A DNA stretch of 64,000 nt from Antitrichia curtipendula (Eukaryota > Streptophyta > Bryopsida > Hypnales > Leucodontaceae), in the NCBI GenBank assembly GCA_951230915.1, contig OX579635.1, positions 43,152,001 to 43,216,000 of the forward strand, written 5' to 3'. The notes beneath the pieces were generated by a model. The model worked only from the letters and a program-made list of their open reading frames with translations. It did not search any database and was not told the DNA's origin. This document shows positions 37,728-49,135 of this stretch, one piece after another. The position numbers were made by a program, and so were the translations under genes. The stretch's first letter is position 1. Each line of letters opens with the position of its first letter.

Positions 37728-38708
37728 TTAACCCCTCACCGCCCAAGGGGACCAAAAGTGTCCTCACACAGTCTAGCAGTGGATTTCAAAGTGCTGTAAC
37801 TTTTGCATCCACAGTCTAAATTCAATAAAACTTATTGGAAAAGTTGCGCATACTAGTCTATTTTTTGTGATAAAATTTTCAGATCTATCCAATATGTATT
37901 GAGTTTCTGAAAGCCATTCAAAGTTTGCAGGTTCAATTTGAGTTCACCACACTGCATTGAGATGGCTGCAACTTCGGGGGCTTCTATCTTTTTCTTCAAA
38001 TGTTAGTTTTCAATAAAAACTTGTTGGGTTTTGTTCCCCATAAAGTCTACTTATTATGGTAAATTTTTTATATCAATCCAAGTTGTTTTGAATGCTTGGG
38101 AGCAATTCGAAGTTCAAAATTCAGACATTTTTGCATTGCAGTGAACTTCGGCGGCTTATAACTTCTTCAGACATGGTTTGTTTTCAATAATTTTTGTTGG
38201 GAAAGTTGCGTACATTAGTCTAGTTCTTGTGGTAAATATTTCATATCAATCCAATAATTAATGATTGATTGAGAAGCATTTTAGTAGAGGTAGGTTCAGC
38301 CATAGATGTGTTTTTTTGCTACTTTTTTTACTATTTTTTGACATTTCAAAACAATTTTGTAAACGCAATGAGTCAATTGAATTATTTTTTTCCCACCAAA
38401 GTGTTTGTCTTTTGGTTTTGAATCACTTTGTAGTTTAAAGTTTTTTCATTTGAGTAGGTTTAGAAATGAAATTTCACCTCCAAATGTGTTTTTAGGAAAA
38501 TTCCAACATCTTTTTCCAGCACTAGAACATTATAATCTTTCAATCTATACGGTCAAATGACCCCAAATTTGATTTACACCACCTGCAACATGCACACTAT
38601 AAGATTGTACGGTTGAGATTTTCATACCTTATTCAAATTTAGACTTATAACACTTGAAAAGCAAGGTTGATTTTTTACATGGTTAGGCCTTGGGCGGTGA
38701 GGGGTTAA
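37728..38708. mobile_element. TTAA-bounded element C (981 bp) with internal tandem repeats
   Basis: TTAA at 37,728-37,731 is followed by CCCCTCACCGCCCAAGG; the right end is its exact inverse, CCTTGGGCGGTGAGGGG, followed by TTAA at 38,705-38,708. The TIR is 17 bp and perfect. Inside, three diverged copies of a ~175-bp unit follow each other (about 37,790, 37,961 and 38,139), each with an (A)ACTT..GC...TTTTCAATAA.A.TT.TTGG core and a TGTGGTAAA..TTTCATATCAATCCAA-like tail. No ORF. TTAA duplication suggests piggyBac-type mobilisation. Confidence 0.85.
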
Positions 38709-40095
38709 GGTATCGGTGTTTGGTTAATGAAGGAGTGTTAAATTGCATCGCTTTCCCACCTACGGAATTTAGTAACCACTAAACCTACGTGTCGCAAGAG
38801 GTAAGAGCAATGTTTTGGCTCTTAGTTATTTGCAGCTTTTGGCCCACCACTGCCAAAATGGTTGTTACAAAAAAAATTGGGAATCTTGTAGAAATGAAGA
38901 TGTGAGAGATTTTAGGCTCATCTTATCTATTGGCATTGTTTATGGCCCATTATGTAGGACCCCTGGTTCATGTTATTTGTAATTATGGTTGAAGGAGGCA
39001 TTGATTTTGGAAGGAAGAGGCGGTTGAGCAAGAGAGCCTCAACATAAAGCAATGGCATCTCATGAGGACGGCTTATTCGAGTTTTTGGATTTGTTTGTGT
39101 CACTGAAAATGTAGCGTCCTTGTACTTTTGAAAATTTGTGCAGTTCTTGCAATTGCAAATTCTCTTGGATTTGCTTTTATTTTTCTACTTTTCTATGTAT
39201 TTTTTAACTCTAGTTTTGGAGATTCTATTGAAAGGATTTATGCCTTGTTGGAGAACATCTTCTACTAGCTTCCATGTTATGCAGGATTCTTTTAAGTCAT
39301 GAGAAAATGTTGTGGCCTTTTTCCATGATGACACTGACATTGGTACACAAAAGAATTGAAGATTGCTTTGATTTTTAATAGTAGTGGAGGATTCACTTGA
39401 GCGATGCTTTTTTTTTTTTCAGAATTTACAAACTCACAATGACAAATCCACTATTTGCGCTTCAATACTATGCTCCCATCCGACCCACTATTATTCCTCA
39501 TGATGGTTAGTTTTTACCTGACACTTACAACTTCTCTGCATTTTTTTCCTTCTTCACTTTGAGTAAAACAAAGAAGATAGAACTCCACAACAATAAACAA
39601 CCCTCCAATGCCTAAATGAGAATACATACTCATGAATCAAAAAAATGATGTGCATGTATAGTTGTAATGAGTATGACCGTTTTTTTACTACAAAGGAATT
39701 TGTTTCACAAAGCATTTCAAGTTCCTTGACCACTTGCTCTTTCATACTTCTAAAGTCCTCTTTTTCTTCTCAAGTTCTCCATTTGTGATTTATAACTTCC
39801 TTTGTCAATTCACATGAATTCTATAAAAAATGCACCTGCAAAATAAACAAACACACTCTGAAGCTTAAGTTAAAATTTATAGCACAAGAGAATAGAATGG
39901 TAGTCTTCACTTTAGATCGTTCTACACATGTTCTATTACTTGCATGGCATACCTTTGAGATGTGACTATTGTGCACTTCTATGTTCCCACTTCCATGTTC
40001 CCACTTGTCGCATTACAATAGTTCAACTGGAAGACATCAATGTATTCTTCTATTCACTTGCACTTAACTGTGATTCAATTCCATTTCATTATGCA
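38709..40095. other. Intergenic AT-rich DNA, probably including the left flank of the Harbinger element
   Basis: No gene recognised. The minus ORF at 39,554-39,745 and the plus ORF start at 39,928 have no identifiable domain. The Harbinger terminal repeat should lie somewhere here but was not located. Confidence 0.4.
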
Positions 40096-41554
40096 ATGAC
40101 CAGTAGTATTCATGTACCACATGGGAGACTAAATCGTTCACCAACTTTTTCTACAAGCACTGAATCAACAATTGAGGATTCACTGCAAGGAAGTCTACCC
40201 AAGCATGCTAGAAAGGACCATGGACCACACTGATTGGCTCAAGAGATCCTAGTTCTAATAAAAGCAAAACAAAAAATGCATATCCAAGAGGAAGACGTTG
40301 TAGTTGTACAGAACCTAATGACTCTAGATACCAAAAAGTGGTTATTTATTTTACAGTAAATTATGTGTGCAAGATTCTCAACTTGTTTGCGAGATAGCCC
40401 GTCCTACAAGATAAAGCAGAACCAACTTATTCCTAATTATAAGAAAATTGTAGATTATTTTAGTCACAGTGGGACAAATTTATCTGATTATTGGGACTTG
40501 TTACCTCTTGAATAAAAGGATGAAGGATTGTCTTGCCAATTTGCAAAGTAGTTTTTTGACTTCATTCACAAGTGGTTTCGGAAGAGGCCATAGCATTACA
40601 AAAAATATGAGGCCTCCGGAAGGCCGTTAAGCTTGGACCCCGTAGTGATACTACGGAGTTTTTTTTCAAAAAAAAAAATTCAGAAACTGAAATTCTGACG
40701 TGGTCGAAGTTCCACGCCAGCGCTGACGTCAGCGCCACATCAGCGTGACGTCACTTTTCAATTTATTTTTTCGGGGAAAAAAAAAATATATATATATATT
40801 ATTTTTTTTCAAAAAAAAAAAGATTTTTTTTTTTTTTTTTCCGTAATATCACCCGCGGGTCCCAAAAATCAGCACTCACGGCCTTGTTGAGGCCTCATAT
40901 TTTTTGTAATGATATGTCCTCCATATGTTCGAGACTTGTTGTCCCCATATGACTCTAACTTCCACCCCACACAACAACAAGAAAAAGAAGATGTAGGAGA
41001 AGGGGATAGTGAAGTGGACTCAGAGGAACCAATAGGAGTGTCGCAGCAAGTGGCCTCTAAAGTCAAGTCCAAGACTTCACCTCATCACTCACCTTGTTGC
41101 TCCATGTCAAGGCCATCTACTACTCTTGCGATGAAAGACTGTATAGGCACTCCATTGTCAAGGACATTTGCTGGTGTTCCCCTAGCATCATCCACAATTC
41201 ATCAGTTCGTCAACAACCACACAATATATTGTGCATCGCAAGACAGGGAATACAAATATACGACGCAAGAATGTCTTAGGACATACAGTTATTGCAAAGG
41301 CCACAAAGGCTACTAAGGCTGCAATGGCATCACAGATGCAAGAAATTGCAGATGCTTCACTAGTAATGGAGAAGTTGAAGATCAACATACAATTCAAGTT
41401 TTTTTCCGAGAAAATGATGTACCAGAGGAAAAAAGAGCGTTGCATTTATAAGGCAAGCATGGTGGCTAATGAGAATGCCAAATTGACCATCTTAAAACAG
41501 GGAGAAATGGGTAGTTGTTTAACTCAACTCTCTAATGTGCTAGGCGCCTATTAG
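40096..41554 (+). pseudogene. PIF/Harbinger ORF1 (trihelix/Myb-like DNA-binding protein), decayed
   Basis: Accessory protein of PIF/Harbinger elements that binds the ends and helps the transposase into the nucleus. Starting near the ATG at 40,096, the remnant reads KHARKDH, then EILVLIKAKQKMHIQEED and KKW, the first part of a trihelix/SANT domain. After a frameshift it continues NQLIPNYKKIVDYFSHSGTN, SDYWDLLPLE, FFDFIHKWFRKRP. Beyond the nested MITE it resumes CPPYVRDLLSPYDSNFHPTQ with an acidic stretch, and after another shift ends with a coiled-coil-like C-terminus (FFSEKMMYQRKKE, LTILKQGEMGSCLTQLSNVL). Stops and at least three frameshifts make it non-functional. It points toward the minus-strand transposase, as in many Harbinger elements. 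The assignment rests on texture and neighbour; no search was possible. Confidence 0.75.
40594..40911. mobile_element. ~318-bp MITE nested in Harbinger ORF1
   Basis: A 23-bp perfect terminal inverted repeat (CATTACAAAAAATATGAGG...) occupies 40,594-40,616 and 40,889-40,911. The interior has long T/A runs and a GC-rich ACGT-containing cluster (GACGTGG, GCGCTGACGTCAGCGC, TGACGTCAC). It sits between codons for WFRKRP and CPPYVRD of ORF1, so it inserted into the older element. The flanking bases (TAG / ATA) do not give a clear duplication, so the superfamily is open; the end resembles CACTA termini loosely. Confidence 0.8.
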
Positions 41555-42024
41555 CAACAAACACCAAAGAATTGCAAAGCCTAGTTGAAGTTGCTCCAAA
41601 CATCTTCACCGCAATTAGTGGGGAGATGAACTGTGGTTGTGTACCCCTAATAAGTGTAGGCACCACAAAGGCTACAAGTAACAATAAAGTCCCTTGTCGG
41701 ACAAAAGAGCTAGAGTATGCTACAAATGAGGAGCCCACAAGCAACAACTATTGAAGAACTATGATACCTATTCAATTCTACTTTTGTCATACAAAAATGC
41801 TACTATAATCTGGCAGAGCTCCTACTAAAATGCAGGTCTAGATCTTGTACTAGGATTGCAATATTTGCTCATAGTGAGAGAATGCATGGTTAGAGTGGTT
41901 GTGTTTTATGAATATTTTTTTTTAAAGTTTGCAAGTCTTTGGACACTTACTACTACATGCACTGAAATGAATGAACTGCCCCCGAAAGAGGACATGCATA
42001 CCTCCATGTCTACATGTGATTGCG
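41555..42024. other. Spacer between the convergent Harbinger ORFs
   Basis: Short non-coding segment between the stop of ORF1 and the stop of the transposase relic. It carries no additional gene; the ORFs here on either strand are shadows. Confidence 0.55.
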
Positions 42025-43330
42025 TCATCTAGTTGTCAAATGAACTCCAAGTTGTGTCCGCTTCTCAATGCCTAGGGTAGTAGCTATGTCCTCTAGAATG
42101 ACAACTCTACCATTTGCAGAAACAACATCTTCTTCAACACCCTCGGCTTCCAAACCTTGAGTTTGTAGAACTTGAAGTAGATCTTGAACTTTAGCATGGG
42201 ATTGACAAAGCAAAACATTGTGCAAGATAGCACAACAACTTATGATGTTTGGTAGAAAAACAACATTCAAGTCAAACTTGTCTAGTAGCTCCCAAAATGA
42301 ATGCTTAAGTATGCCAAACGCATTTTTCACAATGCATTGGCCCCTTTGCCATTTTTATTTATTGAAGAGAGCCTCAAAGACGGACAAGTTACCACGGCCT
42401 CTTTGTGAGACCATTAACCAAAGGAGCAATGAATATCTAGAATCACCAAGCAAGTAAGGCGTAAAACCATGTACAAATTGAATATCATCCATGATATTAA
42501 CATGCATGGCCTAAGTGTACAATGACGATTGATGCAACATGCAACTATCATTTGTGGAGCTTGGCATGCCCACGTAAATGTCCAAGAAACGTTTGTCACT
42601 ATCAACCACGACTTAGCAATTCATAGTGTAACCACCACTCTTAAAGTAAAAGTAATTGATAGCACCAACCTAGGGCATTGAAATGGAAACATGCATTTTG
42701 TCAATGGAACCTACAACACCAAACAAGGAGCAAAGGTTTAGAAACTTCTCTTGAGTTTTTTGGAATCTGTCTCCAATTGATCAAGAGATTTTGTGTCTCA
42801 TCGTATCGTTGATGGCATTCACCACCTCGCGCAAAACTGTTGACATTGTGCTCCCAACCTTTTGCAAATATCTCACTGCAAATGGTGAAATTTGCCCCGT
42901 GAATAAGTTTGAAGAAAGTACAAGCAACACAAACTAGCATTGGAACTGCAAATCTATACTTTGCAGGGTAGGGGGTGGGGGGTTGCCATATGTGGCTTCA
43001 ATAGTTTTGCCAGTGCAAAAATAAACGGCTTTATCATCTTGAATATGGATAGCAAATGGTGGTTGTTGTATTGTTCTAGAAGAAAAAGTGAGAACCACGT
43101 TGTGGAACGGTGCTTCACCCAGAATGCAAGATCATCATCCAAAAAGATAAATGCAGTACAAAACTGAAAATTGTGTAGAGTGTTTGTCATGAGCGCCAAT
43201 ATGTCAGTCACAGGCCACTGGACACCATGTACAATAGTTGAGAGTGACTCATTGGATTCATTGTTTGATTCCTCTATCAAAGGCACTTGCATAGTTTCAT
43301 TGGCATTCAATAGGAGCAATAACAACAAGA
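42025..43330 (-). pseudogene. PIF/Harbinger transposase (DDE_4-type), decayed
   Basis: Relic of the nuclease that cuts and inserts PIF/Harbinger elements at 3-bp targets. Reading on minus: WVKHRSTTWFSLFLLEQYNN and ALAKLLKPH from 43,1xx, VACTFFKLIHGANFTICSEIF at about 42,900, then frame-shifted remnants equivalent to GVVGSIDKMHVSI (first catalytic D), a middle part equivalent to YVGMPSSTNDS (second D) near 42,560, and the C-terminal FGILKHSFWELLDKFDLNVV with CCAILHNVLL typical of the last catalytic E region. Frameshifts break it into at least four pieces. It is convergent with ORF1 at 40,096-41,554; together they define a degenerate autonomous element. Upstream minus ORFs to about 43,840 may be its 5' part. 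Confidence 0.85.
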
Positions 43331-46300
43331 CAATGAAGGCTACTACATTGGTGGGGATTCATAATTGATCCATGTGATTGTTGCTGAAGGTGACGTAGCA
43401 AGTCTATGAGCCAAAAAAATTCATTGGAAAGTGACGATGGTTTTCTACAAAGACAATCCCAAAGTCTATGCATGACAAAGAAAGCAATAGGACTGAACCC
43501 TAAACCCACACATAAAAGAAGCGCAAAAGAAAACTACTGAATTTTCAATGAAATTCAACAAAGTTGGAATTCCTACCAACTGGATTTAACAAAGCAAAGT
43601 CATGACAATGCAGTGGACGGCTATAGATAACTTATTTGCCCTTCCCAATCACTCGAATACACGATCCAAAGTATTTTGTATCGTTAGCATCTTTGGAGCA
43701 TTGGAGTTCCACCGCAATTGCCACCACAATGAAAAGCAATAAGGAAGACAAGACATAGAAAGCACAAGAAGAAACCAAGTACAAAAGTGAAGAATAAGTG
43801 CATACAACACAGTGGAGGAGGGAAGGAACTCAAGCAAAGGAACAATCTATTTGCACTTTAGAAATTGTTGAGGAAGAAGAATGCAGAAGGGAAGCTTGAC
43901 ACTTGGGTCCTCTGCAAGGATTGATGAGGACAGTCTTGCCCAACTTGTGAGGGTTCCACTAGTGCCAATCCCATCAAAAGTGGGAACAACTATTGTCTAA
44001 TCTAGACAACGTGGCCAAAATGCTTGGTAACACTCTGCCACCGTGAATGCAAGTTCATTAATTTTTAACCACAAAAATAGGAAGTTTATTCCAAAACAAA
44101 TTTCCGTGTGAAGAATTGTTTACCTTGTTGTAATTATCTAAGGCCAAGTGGAAAGAACCCTTAAGCTTAATTCCCCTTGAAACTAGCTAGAATTGGAATT
44201 CACACATTGAATTCTATATTGTTTAAAAAAATAACACTAAATTTTGTAGATGTATTTTGTAGATGGTAGCTGAAGAGAGCAAAAAGCAGGCTTTCTTTAG
44301 GCTATTGAATGTTATAAAGCACTAAAAAAAACTTGTATAAAAATCTACATTTTTTTATGTAGTATTGGTCAAATGAAATCGTATAAATACATTTAAGAAC
44401 TCAAAAAATAGAGTTAGACTATTCTATAAAGGTACGCAATTCAAAATTGAACAAGTAATTATATTTAACAATAATTAAGGAGCATTTCTACCAATTTAAA
44501 TGACCTTCTTTGCTGGTTATTTTTTCTATATTTGTGATTAATATACATTTTTTTTGGCATAAAAATCAAACATTTTTTGTTCCCATTTAAAAATAAATAA
44601 TGTTATAAATTTTAATAATGATTTTAGAATTATATTGAATTGATTATGAATTTCAAAAGAATCATGAATAATTATTTTCAAATTCAATTTTAAATTATTT
44701 GTATTATTTGTAACATCCTAACATTCATAATTAGCAATCACTATCATCCTTTTTAGTATTGTATGAATTATTTGCTTAGAAAAACCAAGAGCACTCATTG
44801 GAAGACTACTATGCAAGACTTCTTCTTTTCACACAAAATTTCAAAGATGAATATTTTCACTTTTGTACACTTTTGTCCTACATAAATGAATTCATTGTCA
44901 TCCAGTGGATACCTAAAGTCCAAAGTGTCCTTCTAGGGTTAACTACTCGAAGTCAACTCCATGTTACAACCATTTGAGTACTAACATAAATAAAATCAAA
45001 ATTCAAAATGTAAAAATCACATGTGAACATAACTTTAATTACTAAAGTAGCCAACCCATTTCCAACTACCACTCCATTTTCAATCTATAGGTTGCTATCT
45101 TTCTGTGAAGTTGTGGCGCAAATCAAAGAACAATTCTGGCGCATTTTGATTGGCCCTACAAGACTGTCAATATTACAATCAGCCTATGGTCAGAAATGAA
45201 AAGGCCTATATCACCATTATAGATCAAAGAGAACCTTTCACTAAAACATTCATAGTAATTACGTTTTGTCTAATAAAATTCAAGAAAAATATGCAATCCT
45301 TCCAAACACTATTAGTATATATGGGAAAAATTCCACACTCAAAAAACCTACGCTCAAAATATGTGTAATTGCTTATGTGGTTGGAAATAGGTCAACTACA
45401 TAACATTCAGTAGCAAAAAGCAACATTGTCCCAATTTTGTCAACATTGCAAAATTGAACAACTGAATTTTGCCAAAATTCAATTTTGTCAACATTGCATC
45501 ATTTCATTCCACAGATGAAATGATATGAAATATTCTACAAGTGCTTAGAAGTGTCAGACTTTGCTCTTTAGTTAGAAGAACACATTTAGGTGTCAAACTT
45601 TAGTGGATGCACACCTTGGATGAGAGCAGAAGGTAGCTTGTTTTGAAGGTACTAAATGTTATGTTCCTTAAGCTCAGGAATTGTCCACCTAAGAGCTGAA
45701 ATTGAATTTTGGGGAGGCAAAGCTTTTTGAAATAAATTTTAGGAAATTTAATCCCTAAAGTCTCAAGGCCTCTTTTCCATCAAAAACCACTCAAAACTGA
45801 CATTTCTATAGCAAAGAGCAAAAAAATATTTAAAATATTTTTATTGCAAAATCTAAACATAGGTCTTCTACAAGATTAGTATAAGAATGTGTAGAAGAAA
45901 TTTCACAAACTTTGACCATGTAGATTGCAAGATACTTGCATTTAAAGTGAAAGAAACAAGTTTTTTTGCACCTTGCTCAACTACATTTTTTGGCTTTGAA
46001 TCTTCATAACTTATAATTTTTGCTCAACTGATTTTCAAATTCTAATTTTATATGATAAAGAATTGAGTTGAAAATCTAGGAATTTTTCTTTAAGAAAAAC
46101 ACACACTTAATTTTTACTCATTAAAAAATTGTAAGTAGAACTAGATTCAAGATTGAAGGAAAATCTAAATTGTTAATAGCTCCAAAATGGAACTGAAATA
46201 CAAAAATTTCAATGGTGAAATTATTCTAGCAAGATATCTCAACCTTGTAAGAGAAAAAAAAAATTAATTGTGAAAATTGAGGTCAAAAATGAATCCTACA

Positions 46301-47168
46301 AGCTATTTTTTTTTTAAGAAAATGCTCTTATTGCCTAAAAAACAAGATTGTCCATAACTTTCACATAACAAATCTGAATGGAATAAATCAAAGATTTCCA
46401 TATACACAAAAATATAATCTATACAAAAAAAAATTTAAAAAAAATTTACTTAAAGTTTTTTGGAAGTTTTTTTCTTCCCTCCAAACTAAAAAATGGTCTT
46501 TTTGTTCCATAACTTTTGCTCGTAGGTTCTGATTGAAAATAAAATCATATTTTTGGAAAGCAAATGTGTTTTTTTATCTTCAAAAAAAAATTCAGAAAAT
46601 CACAACAAGTATTGAGACCTTAGGGGCCTGTCCAAAATCCAATATGTCCCCCGAGGGGACAAAGGGACTTTATAGGTTGAAAGACAAGTGGAATTTGCAT
46701 TTGACCAAAGTTGTTTCATACCCTTAGTACCAAGAAAGTAGAGCCACCCATTCCTAATTAGTAACCCATTCCTAGCCTATAGGTGCAATTATTTCCAATC
46801 ACATTTTATAAAGCTTGGAATGTTTTGTTTTTAACTAATCAAGGTTGGAACTAATAAGTTCATGACACATGTCCAAAATAGTGAAAAAGAAAGTAGGAAG
46901 TAATGTTTAAAAAATTAGTTCTTGAATGATTGGAATTGGAAGAGTCTAGACATTGGCTATGGATTAGGCGCTCTTTTTGCTTCCCAAAATTCATAGTAAT
47001 TTTAATTCAAGCAATAAAATTTCAAAGACTAAAATGTTCAAAGACTAAAATGCAGCTACCATAGTTCATCAGTACGGAGTACTTTGGTAACTCCAGACAC
47101 TGACATGGAGGAGAAATTCTTGAGGTCAGTTGCATCTCAAGCAAGAGGTCAAAACCGTATGTGTTTTA
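43331..47168. other. Intergenic AT-rich, repeat-type DNA
   Basis: Contains fragments of dispersed repeat R1 near 45,713 and 46,676, one ATAACTTTTG motif at 46,509 and a possible lone AGGGTTAA end at 44,936. No gene, RNA or complete element could be defined. ORFs at 45,150 and 46,533 look random. Confidence 0.45.
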
Positions 47169-47650
47169 TTAACCCTTCAATGCACAGAGTTTTCTCTAGA
47201 ATTGAAAATTTGTAGAAGAAAAATACTTCTAGATTTGATTACAAGCAAAATCTTAATATCACTTTTTCAGTAAACTTTGTTGGAATGGATTTGGAAATGA
47301 GGTTCTTTTGACATTATGATTTTTTGAGTTTCTGTGTTCTTTGAAATCTATGACCTCATTATTACGAATCCAATTTTGAACTAGAGTTGAGGCAATTTTG
47401 GTTTTGGTCAATCCTTTGGCATACTTCCACATTTTGTAATCCTTTGGCATACTTCCACATTTTAGGAAACTATGTACTTTAGTAACACCAAATCCAACCA
47501 TTAGATAGTATAACAACTTCATGTAGTATCTCCACAAATTAGGGTGACTTTCATCCAAGCAGTAATGAGAAAGAAACTTGAAGCTGAATCTGTTCGTCGT
47601 TCAGAAATTTGAAGTTGGGACGCAATAATCACGTAAAACATGTTGCACGA
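47169..47650 (-). pseudogene. TTAA-element ORF fragment, copy 1 (candidate transposase C-terminus)
   Basis: Minus-strand open stretch 47,558-47,259 reading DESHPNLWRYYMKLLYYL, VGFGVTKVHSFLK, then TKTKIASTLVQNWIRNN and VKRTSFPNPFQQS. It is homologous to 53,973-53,660, and both copies stop ~90-230 bp before a TTAA (here TTAACCCTTCAATGCACAG at 47,169). A 28-bp direct duplication (47,411-47,466) shifts the frame. I do not recognise the family with confidence. The W......LL.YL....V..VH.FLK pattern and the position next to a TTAA end suggest a piggyBac-type transposase tail; this is inference. Confidence 0.45.
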
Positions 47651-48160
47651 AGCTGTGTATTAGCATCCTTAATTGGTCCAAATTCACGTTCATTGTCTAT
47701 TCCAATACCAACTTAGAGAGATTGAGGTTGTGTGACTCGGTCTTGTTACAGTAAGTACAAATAATGAGGTTGTTGAATTCTTGTCACACACAAACCCTTG
47801 TCCCCTAATTTAGTTTGCACGAAAGACTCATGAACGCAAATTCCACTAGACGAGCCTCTTGAAGTTTTTTAGAAGCTCTGCTCATAATCCACAAAATAAT
47901 GCTAAGTAAACCACAACCGGGACAGGCATGTCGACTAGGTACATCACCAGGCTTCATGCTTCCAACACCCCTCTTGTCAAATTAATTCCATGGCCTGCCA
48001 ACTTCGACAACTCCGGAAAATTGCCTGCAGATATTTTGAGCGACACTTAAGCTTACATGGCGTAACTTCACTTCACAGGAGTGACAAAACCATACAGCTT
48101 GCTCATCACATTTGACCCTCCACCTGTCCACTTAACGTGGGAGGTTCATAAATCGCCCAC

Positions 48161-48392
48161 TTAACCCTTGAGTGTCCCCCGTGACGGGATCTTGTCTCTT
48201 GTTTGACTATTATAATATTTTCAATAGTACGGTCAAAGGACATGTTGTTTGTTTTTTTGAGCTTTGGGCTTGTCTCCAGTACCAATCAGTACGGTCAGTT
48301 TATGTGGATCTCTTGTAAAGTGATAGCTTGATTGGAATGAATTCACAAGGGTTTGCATTTTAGTAAACATGCATTGGGCGCTTAGGGGTTAA
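48161..48392. mobile_element. Candidate TTAA element F
   Basis: TTAACCCTTGAG at 48,161 and, inverted, CTTAGGGGTTAA ending 48,392. The right end could instead pair with the TTAACCCTTCAATGCA at 47,169 (inverse of the right end: TTAACCCCTAAGCGCCCAATGCA), giving a 1,224-bp element that would include the ORF fragment. I cannot choose between the two pairings. Confidence 0.45.
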
Positions 48393-48861
48393 CCCTTAAA
48401 CGTCAAGACGGACTTTTGCAATCAATGAATGATAAGAAAATCTCTTGTGTAGATGCCATATTTAACTACTTTTGGACTTTGCAAAGTCCAAAATTGGTAA
48501 AGGGACATCTACGACAATTGTAGATTTTAACTTCTATAGATTTTATGAATCTAGAAATGATATAGATTTTGGACTAGGTGGTTTGAAAAATGTACAACAG
48601 GTTTAGATTTTAGATATCTATGACATCGGGGGATCTCACGATCGACAAAGTCCAAAATTCCCTTAAAAGTCCAAAAGTAGTTAAATATGGCATGTAGGAC
48701 AGAAGTGCAACTATTCATCTTCCAAATTTTGTGGGAAAAAGGAAGATCATCTATAGTAGTTTGACTTCCAATAAGTGCTTCTGCATTATTTTAATCCAAC
48801 AATTCACACGATGTCAAAACATATGATTTCCATGGTTATGAGCCAATTGTTTAAGGGTTAA
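48389..48861. mobile_element. TTAA-bounded element G (473 bp) carrying a nested fold-back
   Basis: TTAACCCTTAAACG at 48,389 pairs with the inverse GTTTAAGGGTTAA ending at 48,861 (9-bp CCCTTAAAC terminus). It abuts element F, sharing the TTAA at 48,389-48,392. Bases 48,453-48,693 are a separate fold-back MITE. Confidence 0.55.
48453..48693. mobile_element. 241-bp fold-back MITE with perfect 28-bp TIRs
   Basis: ATGCCATATTTAACTACTTT... at 48,453-48,480 is repeated as an exact inverse at 48,666-48,693. GTAG lies directly outside both ends (48,449-48,452 and 48,694-48,697). The interior is AT-rich and non-coding. Superfamily unknown. Confidence 0.85.
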
Positions 48862-48869
48862 GGGTTGAA

Positions 48870-49135
48870 ATTGAATGTTGGGGAGGTGAAGCTTCTTGAA
48901 ATATTTTTTAGTAAATTTTCCAAGAAAGACAAGTGGAATTGGCATCTAATCCAAGTTGTTTCATATTTTTTGGAGCTTTGTGGGATTAGTTATATAAATT
49001 TGAAGTTGAAACGGCACGGGGCTCTAAAATCGCCCACATCCTAAAATGTACATTGTTTGTACATTGTTGAAGGCTACAAAAAAGCAAAATGTACAAATAC
49101 TATACATTTAAAGAGGTGGGTGGTTTTCGAGCATG
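48870..49135. repeat. Dispersed repeat R1, copy 2
   Basis: Same orientation and order of motifs as 5,283-5,540 (GGGGAGGTGAAGCTTCTT, GACAAGTGGAATTGGCATCTAA, TTTTTTGGAGCTTTGTGGG, CCTAAAATGTACATTGTTTGTA). Divergence is moderate. Confidence 0.8.
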
